Source: Belliella kenyensis
GTDB lineage: Bacteria; Bacteroidota; Bacteroidia; Cytophagales; Cyclobacteriaceae
Length of the DNA stretch: 64,000 nucleotides
Assembly (NCBI RefSeq): GCF_022549675.1
Contig: NZ_JAKZGR010000007.1
Location: forward strand, 62,001 to 126,000
Direction of reading: 5' to 3'
Shown: in pieces, positions 36,520-46,176 of the stretch
Layout of the letters: every line of letters begins with the position of its first letter
How positions within the stretch are numbered: the stretch's first letter is position 1
Made by a program: the position numbers and the translations under genes
The notes under the pieces: model-generated
The model's database searches: none
What the model saw: only the letters and a program-made list of their open reading frames with translations
Told to the model about the DNA's origin: nothing

Positions 36520-37545
36520 ATGAAAAGGAGAACGACTCTAAAAGATCTGGCCAAAGAATTGAATTTGGCAGCCTCTACCATATCAAGGGCATTAGATGAT
36601 CATCCTGGGATAAGTCCTGAGACTAAAGAGAAAGTGTTGAACAAAGCTGAGGAGCTTGGTTTTACACGGAATTCAATCGCATCAAGCTTTAGGAAGAATA
36701 AAACCCTGACCATTGGTGTGATTGTGCCGAGGATAGATATTCATTTCCATTCCCTTGTCATCAGCGGTATAGAAGAGTTTGCATATAAAGCTGGATACAA
36801 TGTGACGATTTTTCAATCAAGAGACTCTATCAAAAGAGAGACTAAAATCACCAAAATTCTTCAAAATAAAATGTCTGAAGGGGTCATCATTTGTTTGGGG
36901 ACTGAGACAGACTCTTATGAGCATTTCGAAAAACTCAATAGGCTAAAGATACCGTTGGTGTTTTATGACAGAGTGCCTAGTGATTATGAAGCGAATAAAA
37001 TCATCATTAATGATTATGAATCTGCTTTCAAAGCTACTGAGCATCTTATTGAGATTGGATGTAAGCGCATAGGTCATATAGGGGGAAGTCAATCCACAGG
37101 AATATTCAAAGATCGATATGAAGGCTTCAAAGCTGCACTTACAAAGCATGGCTTCCCAATGGATAAAAAATTGGTGCATTTTACTAGAGAATTAAGCTAT
37201 GAGGAGGGTGCATTAGTAGCCAAAAAGCTTCTAAATCTGGAAAACCGACCTGATGGTATTTTTTGCTCAAATGATTATACAGCAGTCAGTGCTATACAAG
37301 TATTCCAAAAGAATAATATCAAAATCCCCAATGAAATCTCCATTGTGGGATTCAGTAATTACCCCATTTCCAAAATCATCGAACCGCACTTGACCACAGT
37401 CAATGATAGGGCTTTTGAAATGGGAATGGCTGCGGCAAGGTTGTTGATTAGGCAGATTGAGGAAGAGGAAGATATCATTCAATCCGAAATAGTTACTATC
37501 AAAACAGAACTAATCGTCAGAGAATCAACTATGAGATCTTCATAA
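36520..37545 (+). CDS. LacI-family transcriptional regulator of the amino-sugar locus
   Basis: The 341-residue protein has the LacI helix-turn-helix at the N-terminus (TLKDLAKELNLAASTISRALDDHPGIS), the hinge region to about residue 60 (FTRNSIASSFRKNKT) and a periplasmic-binding-protein-like effector domain beginning LTIGVIVPRI and ending TELIVRES. It is divergent from the nag susC operon and flanked by two GCAAACGTTTGC operators, so it most likely represses the nag genes and itself. The inducer is probably an amino sugar or its phosphate, which is inferred from context only. Confidence 0.92.
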   Translation: MKRRTTLKDLAKELNLAASTISRALDDHPGISPETKEKVLNKAEELGFTRNSIASSFRKNKTLTIGVIVPRIDIHFHSLVISGIEEFAYKAGYNVTIFQSRDSIKRETKITKILQNKMSEGVIICLGTETDSYEHFEKLNRLKIPLVFYDRVPSDYEANKIIINDYESAFKATEHLIEIGCKRIGHIGGSQSTGIFKDRYEGFKAALTKHGFPMDKKLVHFTRELSYEEGALVAKKLLNLENRPDGIFCSNDYTAVSAIQVFQKNNIKIPNEISIVGFSNYPISKIIEPHLTTVNDRAFEMGMAAARLLIRQIEEEEDIIQSEIVTIKTELIVRESTMRSS

Positions 37546-37638
37546 TAGAAAATTGAATTTACTAACCATTTTTCAAGAAAGTATTTTATTTGCTATGCTT
37601 GGCGTGGGATTTGCACTCGTTTTCCGTAAAAAATCCCT

Positions 37639-38664
37639 ATGAAATTCATAAACTGGCTGACTTTCCCCATCAAGTATTCATTTTCAAAACTCAAAAGAAA
37701 GTTTGGCAAACTGGATCTTGTAAGGATGGAAGTGTTACTTGCTTTTGGAAATGAGCATGAGATTTTCATCAAGGGTAGACTCGTGGAAGCTTATAAGCAA
37801 AGCAATCCCTCTCCCAAAAAATCAGCTCTGCAAAACTTTATAGCTACCTTGAGAAGATATGCAGGCAATAGTGTCTCTGATGTACAAGTAAAACTTCAAT
37901 TTCAAGATGCAGAAAAGCTCCTTGTGAGCAATGAAGAAGGCTTATTCGAAGTAAAACTCCCACTAAATGTCACAGAGAATAAATCAGTAGAATGTGCTCA
38001 ACTAACCTTGATCGAAGATGAAGGGATAGTAGCTGAAATAAAAACAGTCAGGTTCATTATCTCTCGCTATTCTACCAATACCCCGCTGGGCATTATTTCT
38101 GATATTGATGACACCATCATCATATCGCATGCTACCTCACTAGGTAAGAAGCTGTGGCTTTCTATTTCTAAAAATGCCTATACCAGAAGACCATTCCCAG
38201 GCGTAAGTACATTTTACAATTACTTATCAAACGATGGCCAAAACCCCGTGTTTTACGTTTCTAGCAGTGATTGGAATCTCTTTCATCTTATTCAGGATTT
38301 TCTAGAATACCGAAGAATCCCAAAAGGTCCATTGTTATTGAAAGACCCTCATGTCACTTTGAGAAATATTTGGAAATCTGGAGGAGGAAGTCATGAACAC
38401 AAGCTAGAAAAAATTTCACAGCTTATGACCTTATTTCCCAAAACAAAATTCATACTGATTGGAGATAGTGGTCAGCATGATCCAGAACTCTATACCAGGA
38501 TCATTGAAACATTCCCAAACCAAGTGAAAGCTGTGTACATCAGAAGGATCAAAAAAGTAGATAAAGAAAGAGAGGATAGACTCAATAGCTATAATCATAC
38601 TATCCCAATTGCATGGGTAAAAAATTCTGAAGAAGCTTTGACCCATGCCAAATCATTTCTGTAG
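37639..38664 (+). CDS. App1-type phosphatidate phosphatase domain protein (DUF2183)
   Basis: The 341-residue protein contains the APP1 catalytic domain in its second half: ISDIDDTIIISHAT carries the DxDxT nucleophile motif of HAD-type phosphatases, followed by FYVSSSDWNLFHLIQDFL and LIGDSGQHDPELY (the later acidic motif). Residues 1-160 form a beta-rich N-terminal region with VMVHGRLVEAYK-like character. Yeast App1 dephosphorylates phosphatidic acid. There is no signal peptide or clear membrane helix. Only 65 bases separate it from a diacylglycerol-kinase-family gene, which could form a lipid phosphorylation and dephosphorylation pair. Confidence 0.85.
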   Translation: MKFINWLTFPIKYSFSKLKRKFGKLDLVRMEVLLAFGNEHEIFIKGRLVEAYKQSNPSPKKSALQNFIATLRRYAGNSVSDVQVKLQFQDAEKLLVSNEEGLFEVKLPLNVTENKSVECAQLTLIEDEGIVAEIKTVRFIISRYSTNTPLGIISDIDDTIIISHATSLGKKLWLSISKNAYTRRPFPGVSTFYNYLSNDGQNPVFYVSSSDWNLFHLIQDFLEYRRIPKGPLLLKDPHVTLRNIWKSGGGSHEHKLEKISQLMTLFPKTKFILIGDSGQHDPELYTRIIETFPNQVKAVYIRRIKKVDKEREDRLNSYNHTIPIAWVKNSEEALTHAKSFL

Positions 38665-38729
38665 CTATTTTCAAAACCCATGAGCTTAAATCTCACCTCA
38701 ACCCTAACATATACAACCTATTGAATATC

Positions 38730-39602
38730 ATGCTAAAACATGCCCTATTGATCATAAATCCAGCTTCTGGTAATCACGATAACAAAATCGACTTGATTGA
38801 TAATATTACAAAAAATACTTCTGGCTATAAAGTAACCCAATGGAATACTACGGGTGAAAATGATGCATATAAGATCGGCCATTTACTTGATACAGAGAAT
38901 CATGACATAGTTATGGTTGCTGGAGGAGATGGAACTATCAGCCTTGTAGCATCACAAATGCTCGGCTCAGACACTCCTTTGCTTCCAATTCCACTAGGCT
39001 CTGCCAATGGACTCTGTGCATGTCTTGGAATCCAAAATCTGGATGATAGCATCAATGCACTAAAGATTGGAAATACAATTCAAATGGATATTTTAAGTGT
39101 AAATGAAACAATATGTTTGCATCTATGTGATTTCGGATTCAATGCAGCATTGGTTAAAAAATTCGAAGAAAGTGAAGAAAGAGGAATGATCAGTTATTTT
39201 AAAAGCTCCTTGACACAAGCGTTTGAGAACAATAAATTTAGCTTTGGTCTGGATATAAACGGAGAGACTGTTCTAGTAGATGCAAAGATGCTTGTCATTG
39301 CCAATGGAGATCGGTATGGTACTGGAGTCAAGATCAATCCTCTAGGAAAATTGAATGATAGAAAATTTGAAGTTGTTGTTTTGAACCCTGATAGCATTCA
39401 GGATTGGACAGCATTGACCTTAGCATTCCTAAAAGAAGACCTATCGGGTCTTGATTTTGTCGAAGTTTTTCAGACAAAAAGAGTTCACATAACAAATTTA
39501 AAGGATGCTGTCTGTCATGTAGATGGAGAAGTAATTGATGATCAAAAAACAGTATTGATAGAGTTAATGGATAAAAGCGTAAATTTCTTTTCCAATGTCT
39601 AA
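38730..39602 (+). CDS. Diacylglycerol kinase-family lipid kinase (YegS/LCB5-like)
   Basis: The 290-residue protein shows the DAGK catalytic domain: LLIINPASG at the N-terminus, VMVAGGDGTISLVASQML (the GGDGT nucleotide motif) and IPLGSANGLC. The C-terminal half is the beta-sandwich with IANGDRYGTGVKINPLG and a final VCHVDGEVID. Such kinases phosphorylate diacylglycerol, sphingoid bases or similar lipids. The first ATG (38721) is three codons earlier; 38730 (MLKHALLIIN) fits the family better. It follows the App1-type phosphatase gene on the same strand. Confidence 0.87.
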   Translation: MLKHALLIINPASGNHDNKIDLIDNITKNTSGYKVTQWNTTGENDAYKIGHLLDTENHDIVMVAGGDGTISLVASQMLGSDTPLLPIPLGSANGLCACLGIQNLDDSINALKIGNTIQMDILSVNETICLHLCDFGFNAALVKKFEESEERGMISYFKSSLTQAFENNKFSFGLDINGETVLVDAKMLVIANGDRYGTGVKINPLGKLNDRKFEVVVLNPDSIQDWTALTLAFLKEDLSGLDFVEVFQTKRVHITNLKDAVCHVDGEVIDDQKTVLIELMDKSVNFFSNV

Positions 39603-39896
39603 TTGACTTAAAATTTGTGTTAGATCGTTAATAAGCAGTTTGATCAATACTTTAATTTTCACCTGACATAATTTGTATGAAATCTGAGATCAGCTAAACA
39701 CTACATCATGCCTCAGGCCATTAGAGCCAATTTTAAAATTAAAAATCAGGTTTTGAAACCAAAATCAGCTCTTTCTTTAACATAATCAATGGGTCAAAAC
39801 TGGATATAAATGAAAATTGACATAAATATTGATCTCGAAAAAGTATAAAATACGCTACCAATTCACCACCGAATCTTGTGCAAACTCTGTCACTGA

Positions 39897-40079
39897 ATGC
39901 TGACAATCACATTTCTTCAAGGCATAAATTTTCATACAAATGGTGGATTTGGAGTTCCTGTAGCCATATTGAAATATGAGCAAAATGAAGAGTACCTATT
40001 ATTGATAGACACCACATCAACCCCACAAGTTAAAATTAAATTGATTCAACTAAAAAAAGAACAGGTTCGATTAAAGTAA
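39897..40079 (+). CDS. Doubtful 60-residue frame, perhaps a gene remnant
   Basis: The frame (MLTITFLQGINFHT ... EQVRLK) begins directly after an in-frame TGA and has a plausible strand-rich composition (GFGVPVAILKYEQNEEYLLLIDT). The preceding 60 bases in another frame also read like protein (YATNSPPNLVQTLS), so this may be the end of a frameshifted older gene. No family is recognised and there is no clear start signal. It lies in an otherwise empty 560-base gap. Confidence 0.3.
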   Translation: MLTITFLQGINFHTNGGFGVPVAILKYEQNEEYLLLIDTTSTPQVKIKLIQLKKEQVRLK

Positions 40080-40107
40080 AAACCCAAATATGAAAAGAAT
40101 AATCAAT

Positions 40108-40140
40108 AAAAAACCTTTGAGGTTACAAGAACCCCAAAGG
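40108..40140 (-). terminator. Terminator after xylA
   Basis: CCTTTGAGG (40114-40122) and CCCCAAAGG (40132-40140) pair with one mismatch around a nine-base loop. On the minus strand the stem is followed by a run of six T (the AAAAAA before 40114). It lies 22 bases after the xylA stop and ends the uxuA-GH115-xylB-xylA operon. Confidence 0.75.
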
Positions 40141-40162
40141 TCAATTAGAATTTTATCTTCTC

Positions 40163-41476
40163 TTAAATGAACTGATTGAGAATATTCTCATACAATTCTT
40201 GCTTGCCGCTAGTTTGCTTAGGCTCGCCTGTTGCCAGCGCGTGAGCTCTAAGGTCTTCAAGTGTCAACTTACCAGCTTCAAACTCACTTCCTTTTCCTTC
40301 GTCAAATGAAGCATAACGCTTCTGACGCAAAGATTTATAAGCTGATTTTTCTAAGATCTCTTCTGCAATGATCAATGATCTTGCGAAAGCATCCATACTT
40401 CCAATGTGTGCATGGAAAAGATCCTCCATATCTGTGGAGTTTCTTCTGATTTTGGCGTCAAAGTTCACACCACCCCCATCGATACCTCCGCCTTCAAGGA
40501 TTACCAATTGACATTCTGTAAGTTCTTGAAGGTTGATAGCAAATTGATCAGTATCCCAACCATTCTGATAATCACCTCTATTCGCATCGATACTTCCTAG
40601 CATACCAGCATCTACAGCCACTTGAAGTTCATGCTGAAAAGTATGTCCAGCGAGTGTAGCATGGTTCACCTCTAGGTTCAATTTAAAATCCTTGTCCAAT
40701 CCATGGTGTCTCAAAAACCCAACTACAGTAGCTGCATCATAATCATACTGATGCTTGGTAGGCTCCATAGGCTTAGGCTCAATCAGGAAGTTACCTTTGA
40801 AACCTTTAGACCTTGCATAATCTCTCGCCATAGTCAAGAATTGGGCTAAGTGAGAAGTCTCTCTCTTCATATCTGTGTTCAACAAAGACATATAACCTTC
40901 ACGACCACCCCAGAACACATAGTTTTCACCACCTAGCTTGATCGTCGCGTCGATGGAGTTTTTCACCTGTGTACCAGCCCAAGCAACTACATCAAAATCA
41001 GGGTTGGTAGAAGCGCCATTCATGTATCTAGGATTAGAAAACACATTTGCAGTTCCCCAAAGTAGTTTCACTCCAGTTTCCTTTTGCTTTTCTAATGCAT
41101 AATCGGTGATGATTTTCATTCGCTCTTCATACTCTTCGATAGAAGCTCCCTCGTCGATTAAGTCTATGTCATGAAAACAATAATAAGGAGCCCCTATTTT
41201 TACAAAAAATTCAAATGCAGCATCCATTTTATCTTTAGCTCTCTGCACGGCGTCCTCACTGGCATCCCAAGGATGTACCATCGTCCCTGGACCAAAAGGA
41301 TCTGCACCTGTAGCACAGAATGAATGCCAATAAGCTATAGCAAACTTGAAGTGTTCCTTCATCGTCTTGCCAGCTACGACTCTTTGCTCATCATAAAATT
41401 TGAAAGCTAGAGGATTTTGTGATTCTCTTCCTTCAAATTTGATCTTATCAATGTTAGGGAAATAGGTTTTTGACAT
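40163..41476 (-). CDS. xylA: Xylose isomerase
   Basis: The 437-residue enzyme converts D-xylose to D-xylulose. Conserved active-site segments are [20 protein letters not shown] (with the catalytic His region), [13 protein letters not shown], the metal-ligand block [17 protein letters not shown] and [19 protein letters not shown]. Length fits the class II enzymes of Gram-negative bacteria. It is the last gene of the operon; the 196-base gap to xylB contains a hairpin but no obvious terminator. The product feeds XylB. Confidence 0.97.
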   Translation of the reverse strand: MSKTYFPNIDKIKFEGRESQNPLAFKFYDEQRVVAGKTMKEHFKFAIAYWHSFCATGADPFGPGTMVHPWDASEDAVQRAKDKMDAAFEFFVKIGAPYYCFHDIDLIDEGASIEEYEERMKIITDYALEKQKETGVKLLWGTANVFSNPRYMNGASTNPDFDVVAWAGTQVKNSIDATIKLGGENYVFWGGREGYMSLLNTDMKRETSHLAQFLTMARDYARSKGFKGNFLIEPKPMEPTKHQYDYDAATVVGFLRHHGLDKDFKLNLEVNHATLAGHTFQHELQVAVDAGMLGSIDANRGDYQNGWDTDQFAINLQELTECQLVILEGGGIDGGGVNFDAKIRRNSTDMEDLFHAHIGSMDAFARSLIIAEEILEKSAYKSLRQKRYASFDEGKGSEFEAGKLTLEDLRAHALATGEPKQTSGKQELYENILNQFI

Positions 41477-41621
41477 GATTATAAATTTTAATTGTTTGTT
41501 TTATATTTTTATCTGATTATACGCTTTTTTGCCAGTAACTTCAATTCATTAGCTCAACAGGTTGTTAATGGTCAATATCCATAAGTATCCAATATCAATT
41601 TATATCGGAAGTTAGATAAAT

Positions 41622-41653
41622 CGGAATTTTGTAATGTTATTGGCAAAGTTCCG
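41622..41653. other. Hairpin in the xylB-xylA gap
   Basis: CGGAATTTTG (41622-41631) pairs with CAAAGTTCCG (41644-41653) at nine of ten positions around a 12-base loop. No T-run follows on the minus strand. It may stabilise the upstream mRNA or allow different levels of xylA and xylB. Confidence 0.4.
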
Positions 41654-41672
41654 TATATCCATATATTTTTAT

Positions 41673-43175
41673 CTACTTGTTTTTAACTCTATTCAAATAG
41701 CTTTTCCAGTTTTCATATACCTCTTGGTATGCAACAGTCAGCTTTTGATCTGGTTCTAGGGAAGCGATTTTTTCCAAGCCTGCAAATGCATCATCATGAT
41801 TTGTGAATAGCCCTAGACCAATGCCAGCACCTCTGGCAGCACCTTGAGATCCGTCTGTATCATAAAGCTCTAGCGAAACTTGATTCATATTGACAAAGGC
41901 TTCTCTGAAAATTGGACTTAGAAACATGTTAGCATGTCCTGCTTTGACTGTCTTAAGATCCAAACCCATGGCCTTCATGATATCAAACCCATAAGTCAAA
42001 GAGGAGACTATTCCTTCCTGGGCAGCTTTCAAGACATGCCTTCTGTCATGTTTGAGCAAATTGAGTCCTTGCAAGCTAGCATCGACTGGTCTATTTTCCA
42101 TGATACGCTCCACACCATTTCCAAATGGTATGAAAGTCAAGCCCTCAGCTCCTACTGGAACTTGCGCAGCAAGGTTATTCATCTCTGGGTAGGAAATCTG
42201 TTCACCACCAAAAAGCCTTTTTACCCATGAATTCAAAATCCCGGTACCATTCACACAAAGAAGTACTCCATATCTTGGAGACTCGGCTGTATGATTGACA
42301 TGGACAAAGGTATTTACCCTAGATTTTGGATCATAGAGTGGCTCTTCGGTGACACCATACACAGTGCCTGAGGTACCAGCTGTTGTCGCAAGCTCACCTG
42401 CTTTCAGCACATTTAGTGAAAGGGCATTATTTGGTTGATCTCCAGCCCTGTAGCAAATCGGAATACCTGCATCTATACCAAGTTCTGCTGCTGCTACCTC
42501 ATTGACTTTGCTTTGTATAGAGAATGAAGGTACGACCTCTGGGATCAACGAACGATCTATCTGGTAAACATCTAGTACTTTTTGGCTGATTCCATTGGAC
42601 TTGAAATCCCAAAAGATCCCTTCAGAAAGTCCTGACTCCGATGTCAAGATTTCACCACTTAGCTTCATCGCAATAAAATCACCCGGAAGCATAATCTTAT
42701 GAATCTTTTCATACAATGCTGGTTCGTTTTCTTGGACCCAGCGAAGCTTAGATGCTGTGAAATTCCCCGGTGAATTTAATAAATGAGGAAGACAATAATC
42801 CGCCCCCAATTGATCAAATGCCGCATTCCCTATCTCAACAGCTCTACTGTCGCACCAGATGATGGCTGGACGAAGAACCTGCTGCTGGGCGTCTACGACA
42901 ACAAGCCCATGCATCTGGTAAGAGATACCAATCGCTTTGATCTCTCCTGATTTCACCTGCGCTTTTTGAACCAATGTCTGTGTACACTGCACTGCATAAT
43001 TCCACCACATCATGGGATCTTGCTCTGCCCAATCTTTCTTTGGTGAGTCTATGGGCATCTCTACTTTAGGAAGACCTTCTGAAGAAACTGCTTTCCCAGT
43101 ATCTGCATCTAGCAGTGTGGCCTTTACCGATGAGCTTCCAATATCAAAGCCTAATAATAATTTTCTCATTGTCAT
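41673..43175 (-). CDS. xylB: Xylulokinase
   Basis: The 500-residue FGGY-family kinase phosphorylates D-xylulose to xylulose-5-P. It has the N-terminal phosphate loop LLLGFDIGSSSVKATLLD, the substrate region KAIGISYQMHGLVVVD (QMHG is the xylulokinase hallmark), central CYRAGDQPNNALSL and the C-terminal DTDGSQGAARGAGIG. The first residues MTM allow starts at 43175 or 43169. It lies 11 bases after the GH115 gene, and with xylA completes the isomerase route of xylose use. Confidence 0.95.
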   Translation of the reverse strand: MTMRKLLLGFDIGSSSVKATLLDADTGKAVSSEGLPKVEMPIDSPKKDWAEQDPMMWWNYAVQCTQTLVQKAQVKSGEIKAIGISYQMHGLVVVDAQQQVLRPAIIWCDSRAVEIGNAAFDQLGADYCLPHLLNSPGNFTASKLRWVQENEPALYEKIHKIMLPGDFIAMKLSGEILTSESGLSEGIFWDFKSNGISQKVLDVYQIDRSLIPEVVPSFSIQSKVNEVAAAELGIDAGIPICYRAGDQPNNALSLNVLKAGELATTAGTSGTVYGVTEEPLYDPKSRVNTFVHVNHTAESPRYGVLLCVNGTGILNSWVKRLFGGEQISYPEMNNLAAQVPVGAEGLTFIPFGNGVERIMENRPVDASLQGLNLLKHDRRHVLKAAQEGIVSSLTYGFDIMKAMGLDLKTVKAGHANMFLSPIFREAFVNMNQVSLELYDTDGSQGAARGAGIGLGLFTNHDDAFAGLEKIASLEPDQKLTVAYQEVYENWKSYLNRVKNK

Positions 43176-43186
43176 TCAAATATAAA

Positions 43187-46039
43187 TCAATGTACAAAGA
43201 CACTTTCTTTTGGTCCCAAATAGCTTGACTTGAGGTTTCCTGTGTCAATAATGATGCGTTGGAAGATGATACCAGGATTTACCAAGTATATTTTCAATTC
43301 ATTTTTCCCTTTTTGAAACTCCACTTTTTTCCTAGAAATATTGATGCTGTTGGCAACCCAATTGTTCCAATGATGTGGTCTTTCATTCTCATGTATTGAG
43401 ACTAAGGTAGGAGTAGATTCGTTAGCCGCAATACCATATTGCAACCCTTCACTGGCATTCAGATAGTTTAAAGTAGGACTTGTATACACTTGCACTTCAT
43501 AAGTTCCTGCTTCTTCCATCCAAACATCGTATGAAATGTAACTTCCTTGGACTTCGGTCGACTCGGTATGGCTGATCATAGGAGTTGCCATTACTGCATT
43601 TCCTGTTTTGCCCATGTCATCTAAAATTTCCCACTTGATCGGGTTCTCTTCATGTTTTGAAGTAAAATGATCGGCTTCCATAGCCACTACACCATAATAT
43701 GGGACAAAACCTGTAAAGGACTCCTCAATCAAATAATTATAGATTGGGATTTCTACGAGTACCTTTTCTTTCCCACTGCTGATTTCTAATTTGGCGACGT
43801 GCTTGCCTTTTGGAGCAAGGTTCCAATCGATTTTCACTGGTATGGCTCTCTCTGTGGCTATAGTTTCATTTCCTACTTCGAAGCTAAGCCATTTACTGAA
43901 GCTTTTGGATTTCACAGTGATAGGATCATTTCCTTTGTTGAAAAGTGTCACTTCCAGGTGGTATGGGTCATATGGAGATAGGACGACAGATTTTAGTATT
44001 TTATTTTCAGGGAAAAATTCTGGACTATCAGAGATTGCTACTCCTAGAGCTCCTTTTGAAGCTATTTCAATGGTATTCAGATCAGGGATTTTGTCTCTGT
44101 TAGGTTGTTGCCAATAGGTATAGCCAATATGTGTCTGATCCATCATATGAGGCCACTTTCCTCCAGCCAATTCATTGTTGTAAAATGCTGAAATTTCAGC
44201 ATCTCTTTTGAAAAAAGCATGTACTTCTTCTGCTTTTTTGTTGGTCAGGTTACGGCCTTGTTTGGCATAAAGCTGATTCAAAGCTGTGCTTTCATATAGC
44301 CGGTGAAGGTTTGCCGAAGCTATAATCGGATGCTCTACAAGTTGAAAATAGGCATCATGATAGCTTGGATCAAGTTTTTCTTTGATATCAGCACACAGCT
44401 CTTCTAGTGCTTGCCACTCAGCTGACACCCTACTCATTTCCCCATAATAATGGACACTGTAGGTATTTTGATCCAGTAATTCTGGTTTTCTTCTACCACT
44501 CAACTTTCCAAATCCTGCTATCAAATCAGCGATTTGATTGGCGTAAGTCTGACCAAACTGGGAAGCTGACCAAGATTTGGTGTATGCATCAATACCCACC
44601 GCAGGTATTGCATTTGGATTCCATGCAAAGTCCAAAAAGAAAGATATCGGAAACTCCATAGGCTTAATATCCCCCACATTGACTACCCAAAGTTCATCTA
44701 CACCATGTCTGTAAGTCCTGTCCATCTGCTCCCAGATTTTAGGAATTGGATTGGTATTGATCCATTTGTAGTTTCGAGGCCCTCCTACATAGTCAAAATG
44801 GTAATACATACCATAACCTCCTTTGCGAGCTGGAGCTCCTATTGTGGGCAGTTTGCGCACATTGCCCCAGTTATCATCACATAGTAGCAATGTCACATCA
44901 TCAGGGACTCGCATTCCCTTGTCGTAATACTCCTGAACCTCCTTGTACAAAGCCCAGAATTGTGGCGTTTCTGATGCGGGCTTCCCGGTCACCTCTTCGA
45001 TAATCCTTCTCTGGTCTTCGATGATTTGTTCTAGAAGTGCAATGTTGTTTTCTTCACTCATGGGTTCATCCCCATCACCTCTCATACCGAGAGAGACTGT
45101 AGATTCCATGCTACCTTGTCTCTCCATTCCTTTTCTCCAAAAATCCTGAAGCTCTTCCTTGTTCGTCTGATAATCCCAGTCACCCTTGCCATACCTAGAC
45201 CATTCTGCATGTGCCCTCATCAATGGCTCGTGGTGAGAAGTACCGATCACTACCCCATACTTATCAGCCATGGGACCATTGAGCTTATCATCATCATAGA
45301 ATGCCCTACCCCACATCGCTGGCCACAGGTAATTTCCTCTCAGCCTAAGGATAAGTTCAAATACGTTTTCATAAAATTTGTGATTGAATCCACCAAATTG
45401 CTTTGTAGCCCAACCAGCCAAAGCGGGAGCCTCATCATTGATGAAAATACCTCTGTACTTTACGGCAGGTGTACCTTTGGTATGCACACCATGATCTACA
45501 AAAAGTTTTGAATGCTTCTTCACAGGGACATCAGCCCACCAATACCAAGGCGATACACCAATCTGCTCTGACAGTTCGTAAATCCCGAAAATAGTCCCAC
45601 GCTTATCGCTTCCAACGATTACCAAAGCTTGATCTACACCTTCGAAAGGATGCTCCACAGTCAAAACCTGAAATGTCTCCCACTTTCCTGACAAACTCGC
45701 AGCTTTGATTTTCCCTTCCTTGACCAAGTGATCTATTAACTTACTCTCTCCTAGCTGTCCTATGATCACTTGAGGCTTGCCAGCTAGTAGCTCACTTTGA
45801 ATCTTTGGTTGCTTACCAGTGACCCGGTTAATGTCCTTTTGTAGATTTTCTACAGCTATCGCAATGCCCTCGTCTTTTCCATCAAACACTAAGTCCGCCA
45901 ATTCTTCATCCACAAGTGGAAAGCTTTTTAGTTTTGATGTAGGAGACACAAAACTAGCAGTACCTATTTGGGATGCTGCTTGAAAACTCACGATTATGGC
46001 AAAGCAAAAAATAAGGATAAATCTAGATAAATGGTGCAT
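43187..46039 (-). CDS. Xylan alpha-1,2-glucuronidase, GH115 (copy 1)
   Basis: The 950-residue protein carries a signal peptide (MHHLSRFILIFCFAIIV) and the GH115 domain series: an N-terminal alpha/beta domain (VIVGSDKRGTIFGIYELSEQIG), the TIM barrel (KYRGIFINDEAPALAGW, NYLWPAMWGRAF, IGTSHHEPLMRAHAEW, LLCDDNWGNVRKLP), a helical region and a C-terminal beta-sandwich (VVAMEADHFTSKHE). GH115 enzymes remove 4-O-methylglucuronic acid from internal xylose units of xylan, which GH67 enzymes cannot. It is encoded between uxuA and xylB, which use the two sugars released. Confidence 0.95.
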   Translation of the reverse strand: MHHLSRFILIFCFAIIVSFQAASQIGTASFVSPTSKLKSFPLVDEELADLVFDGKDEGIAIAVENLQKDINRVTGKQPKIQSELLAGKPQVIIGQLGESKLIDHLVKEGKIKAASLSGKWETFQVLTVEHPFEGVDQALVIVGSDKRGTIFGIYELSEQIGVSPWYWWADVPVKKHSKLFVDHGVHTKGTPAVKYRGIFINDEAPALAGWATKQFGGFNHKFYENVFELILRLRGNYLWPAMWGRAFYDDDKLNGPMADKYGVVIGTSHHEPLMRAHAEWSRYGKGDWDYQTNKEELQDFWRKGMERQGSMESTVSLGMRGDGDEPMSEENNIALLEQIIEDQRRIIEEVTGKPASETPQFWALYKEVQEYYDKGMRVPDDVTLLLCDDNWGNVRKLPTIGAPARKGGYGMYYHFDYVGGPRNYKWINTNPIPKIWEQMDRTYRHGVDELWVVNVGDIKPMEFPISFFLDFAWNPNAIPAVGIDAYTKSWSASQFGQTYANQIADLIAGFGKLSGRRKPELLDQNTYSVHYYGEMSRVSAEWQALEELCADIKEKLDPSYHDAYFQLVEHPIIASANLHRLYESTALNQLYAKQGRNLTNKKAEEVHAFFKRDAEISAFYNNELAGGKWPHMMDQTHIGYTYWQQPNRDKIPDLNTIEIASKGALGVAISDSPEFFPENKILKSVVLSPYDPYHLEVTLFNKGNDPITVKSKSFSKWLSFEVGNETIATERAIPVKIDWNLAPKGKHVAKLEISSGKEKVLVEIPIYNYLIEESFTGFVPYYGVVAMEADHFTSKHEENPIKWEILDDMGKTGNAVMATPMISHTESTEVQGSYISYDVWMEEAGTYEVQVYTSPTLNYLNASEGLQYGIAANESTPTLVSIHENERPHHWNNWVANSINISRKKVEFQKGKNELKIYLVNPGIIFQRIIIDTGNLKSSYLGPKESVFVH

Positions 46040-46176
46040 TTTGGGTAAAGGTTTAATAGGTTCAATTTTTTAATCTTCGAGATAATTTCTAAAGAAACTT
46101 CTAAATCTTAGATCAGTAAATAGTGACATGAATCAGTGCTTCATTAAAGCCTTTTTTGGATAAAACCCTTGAAAAA

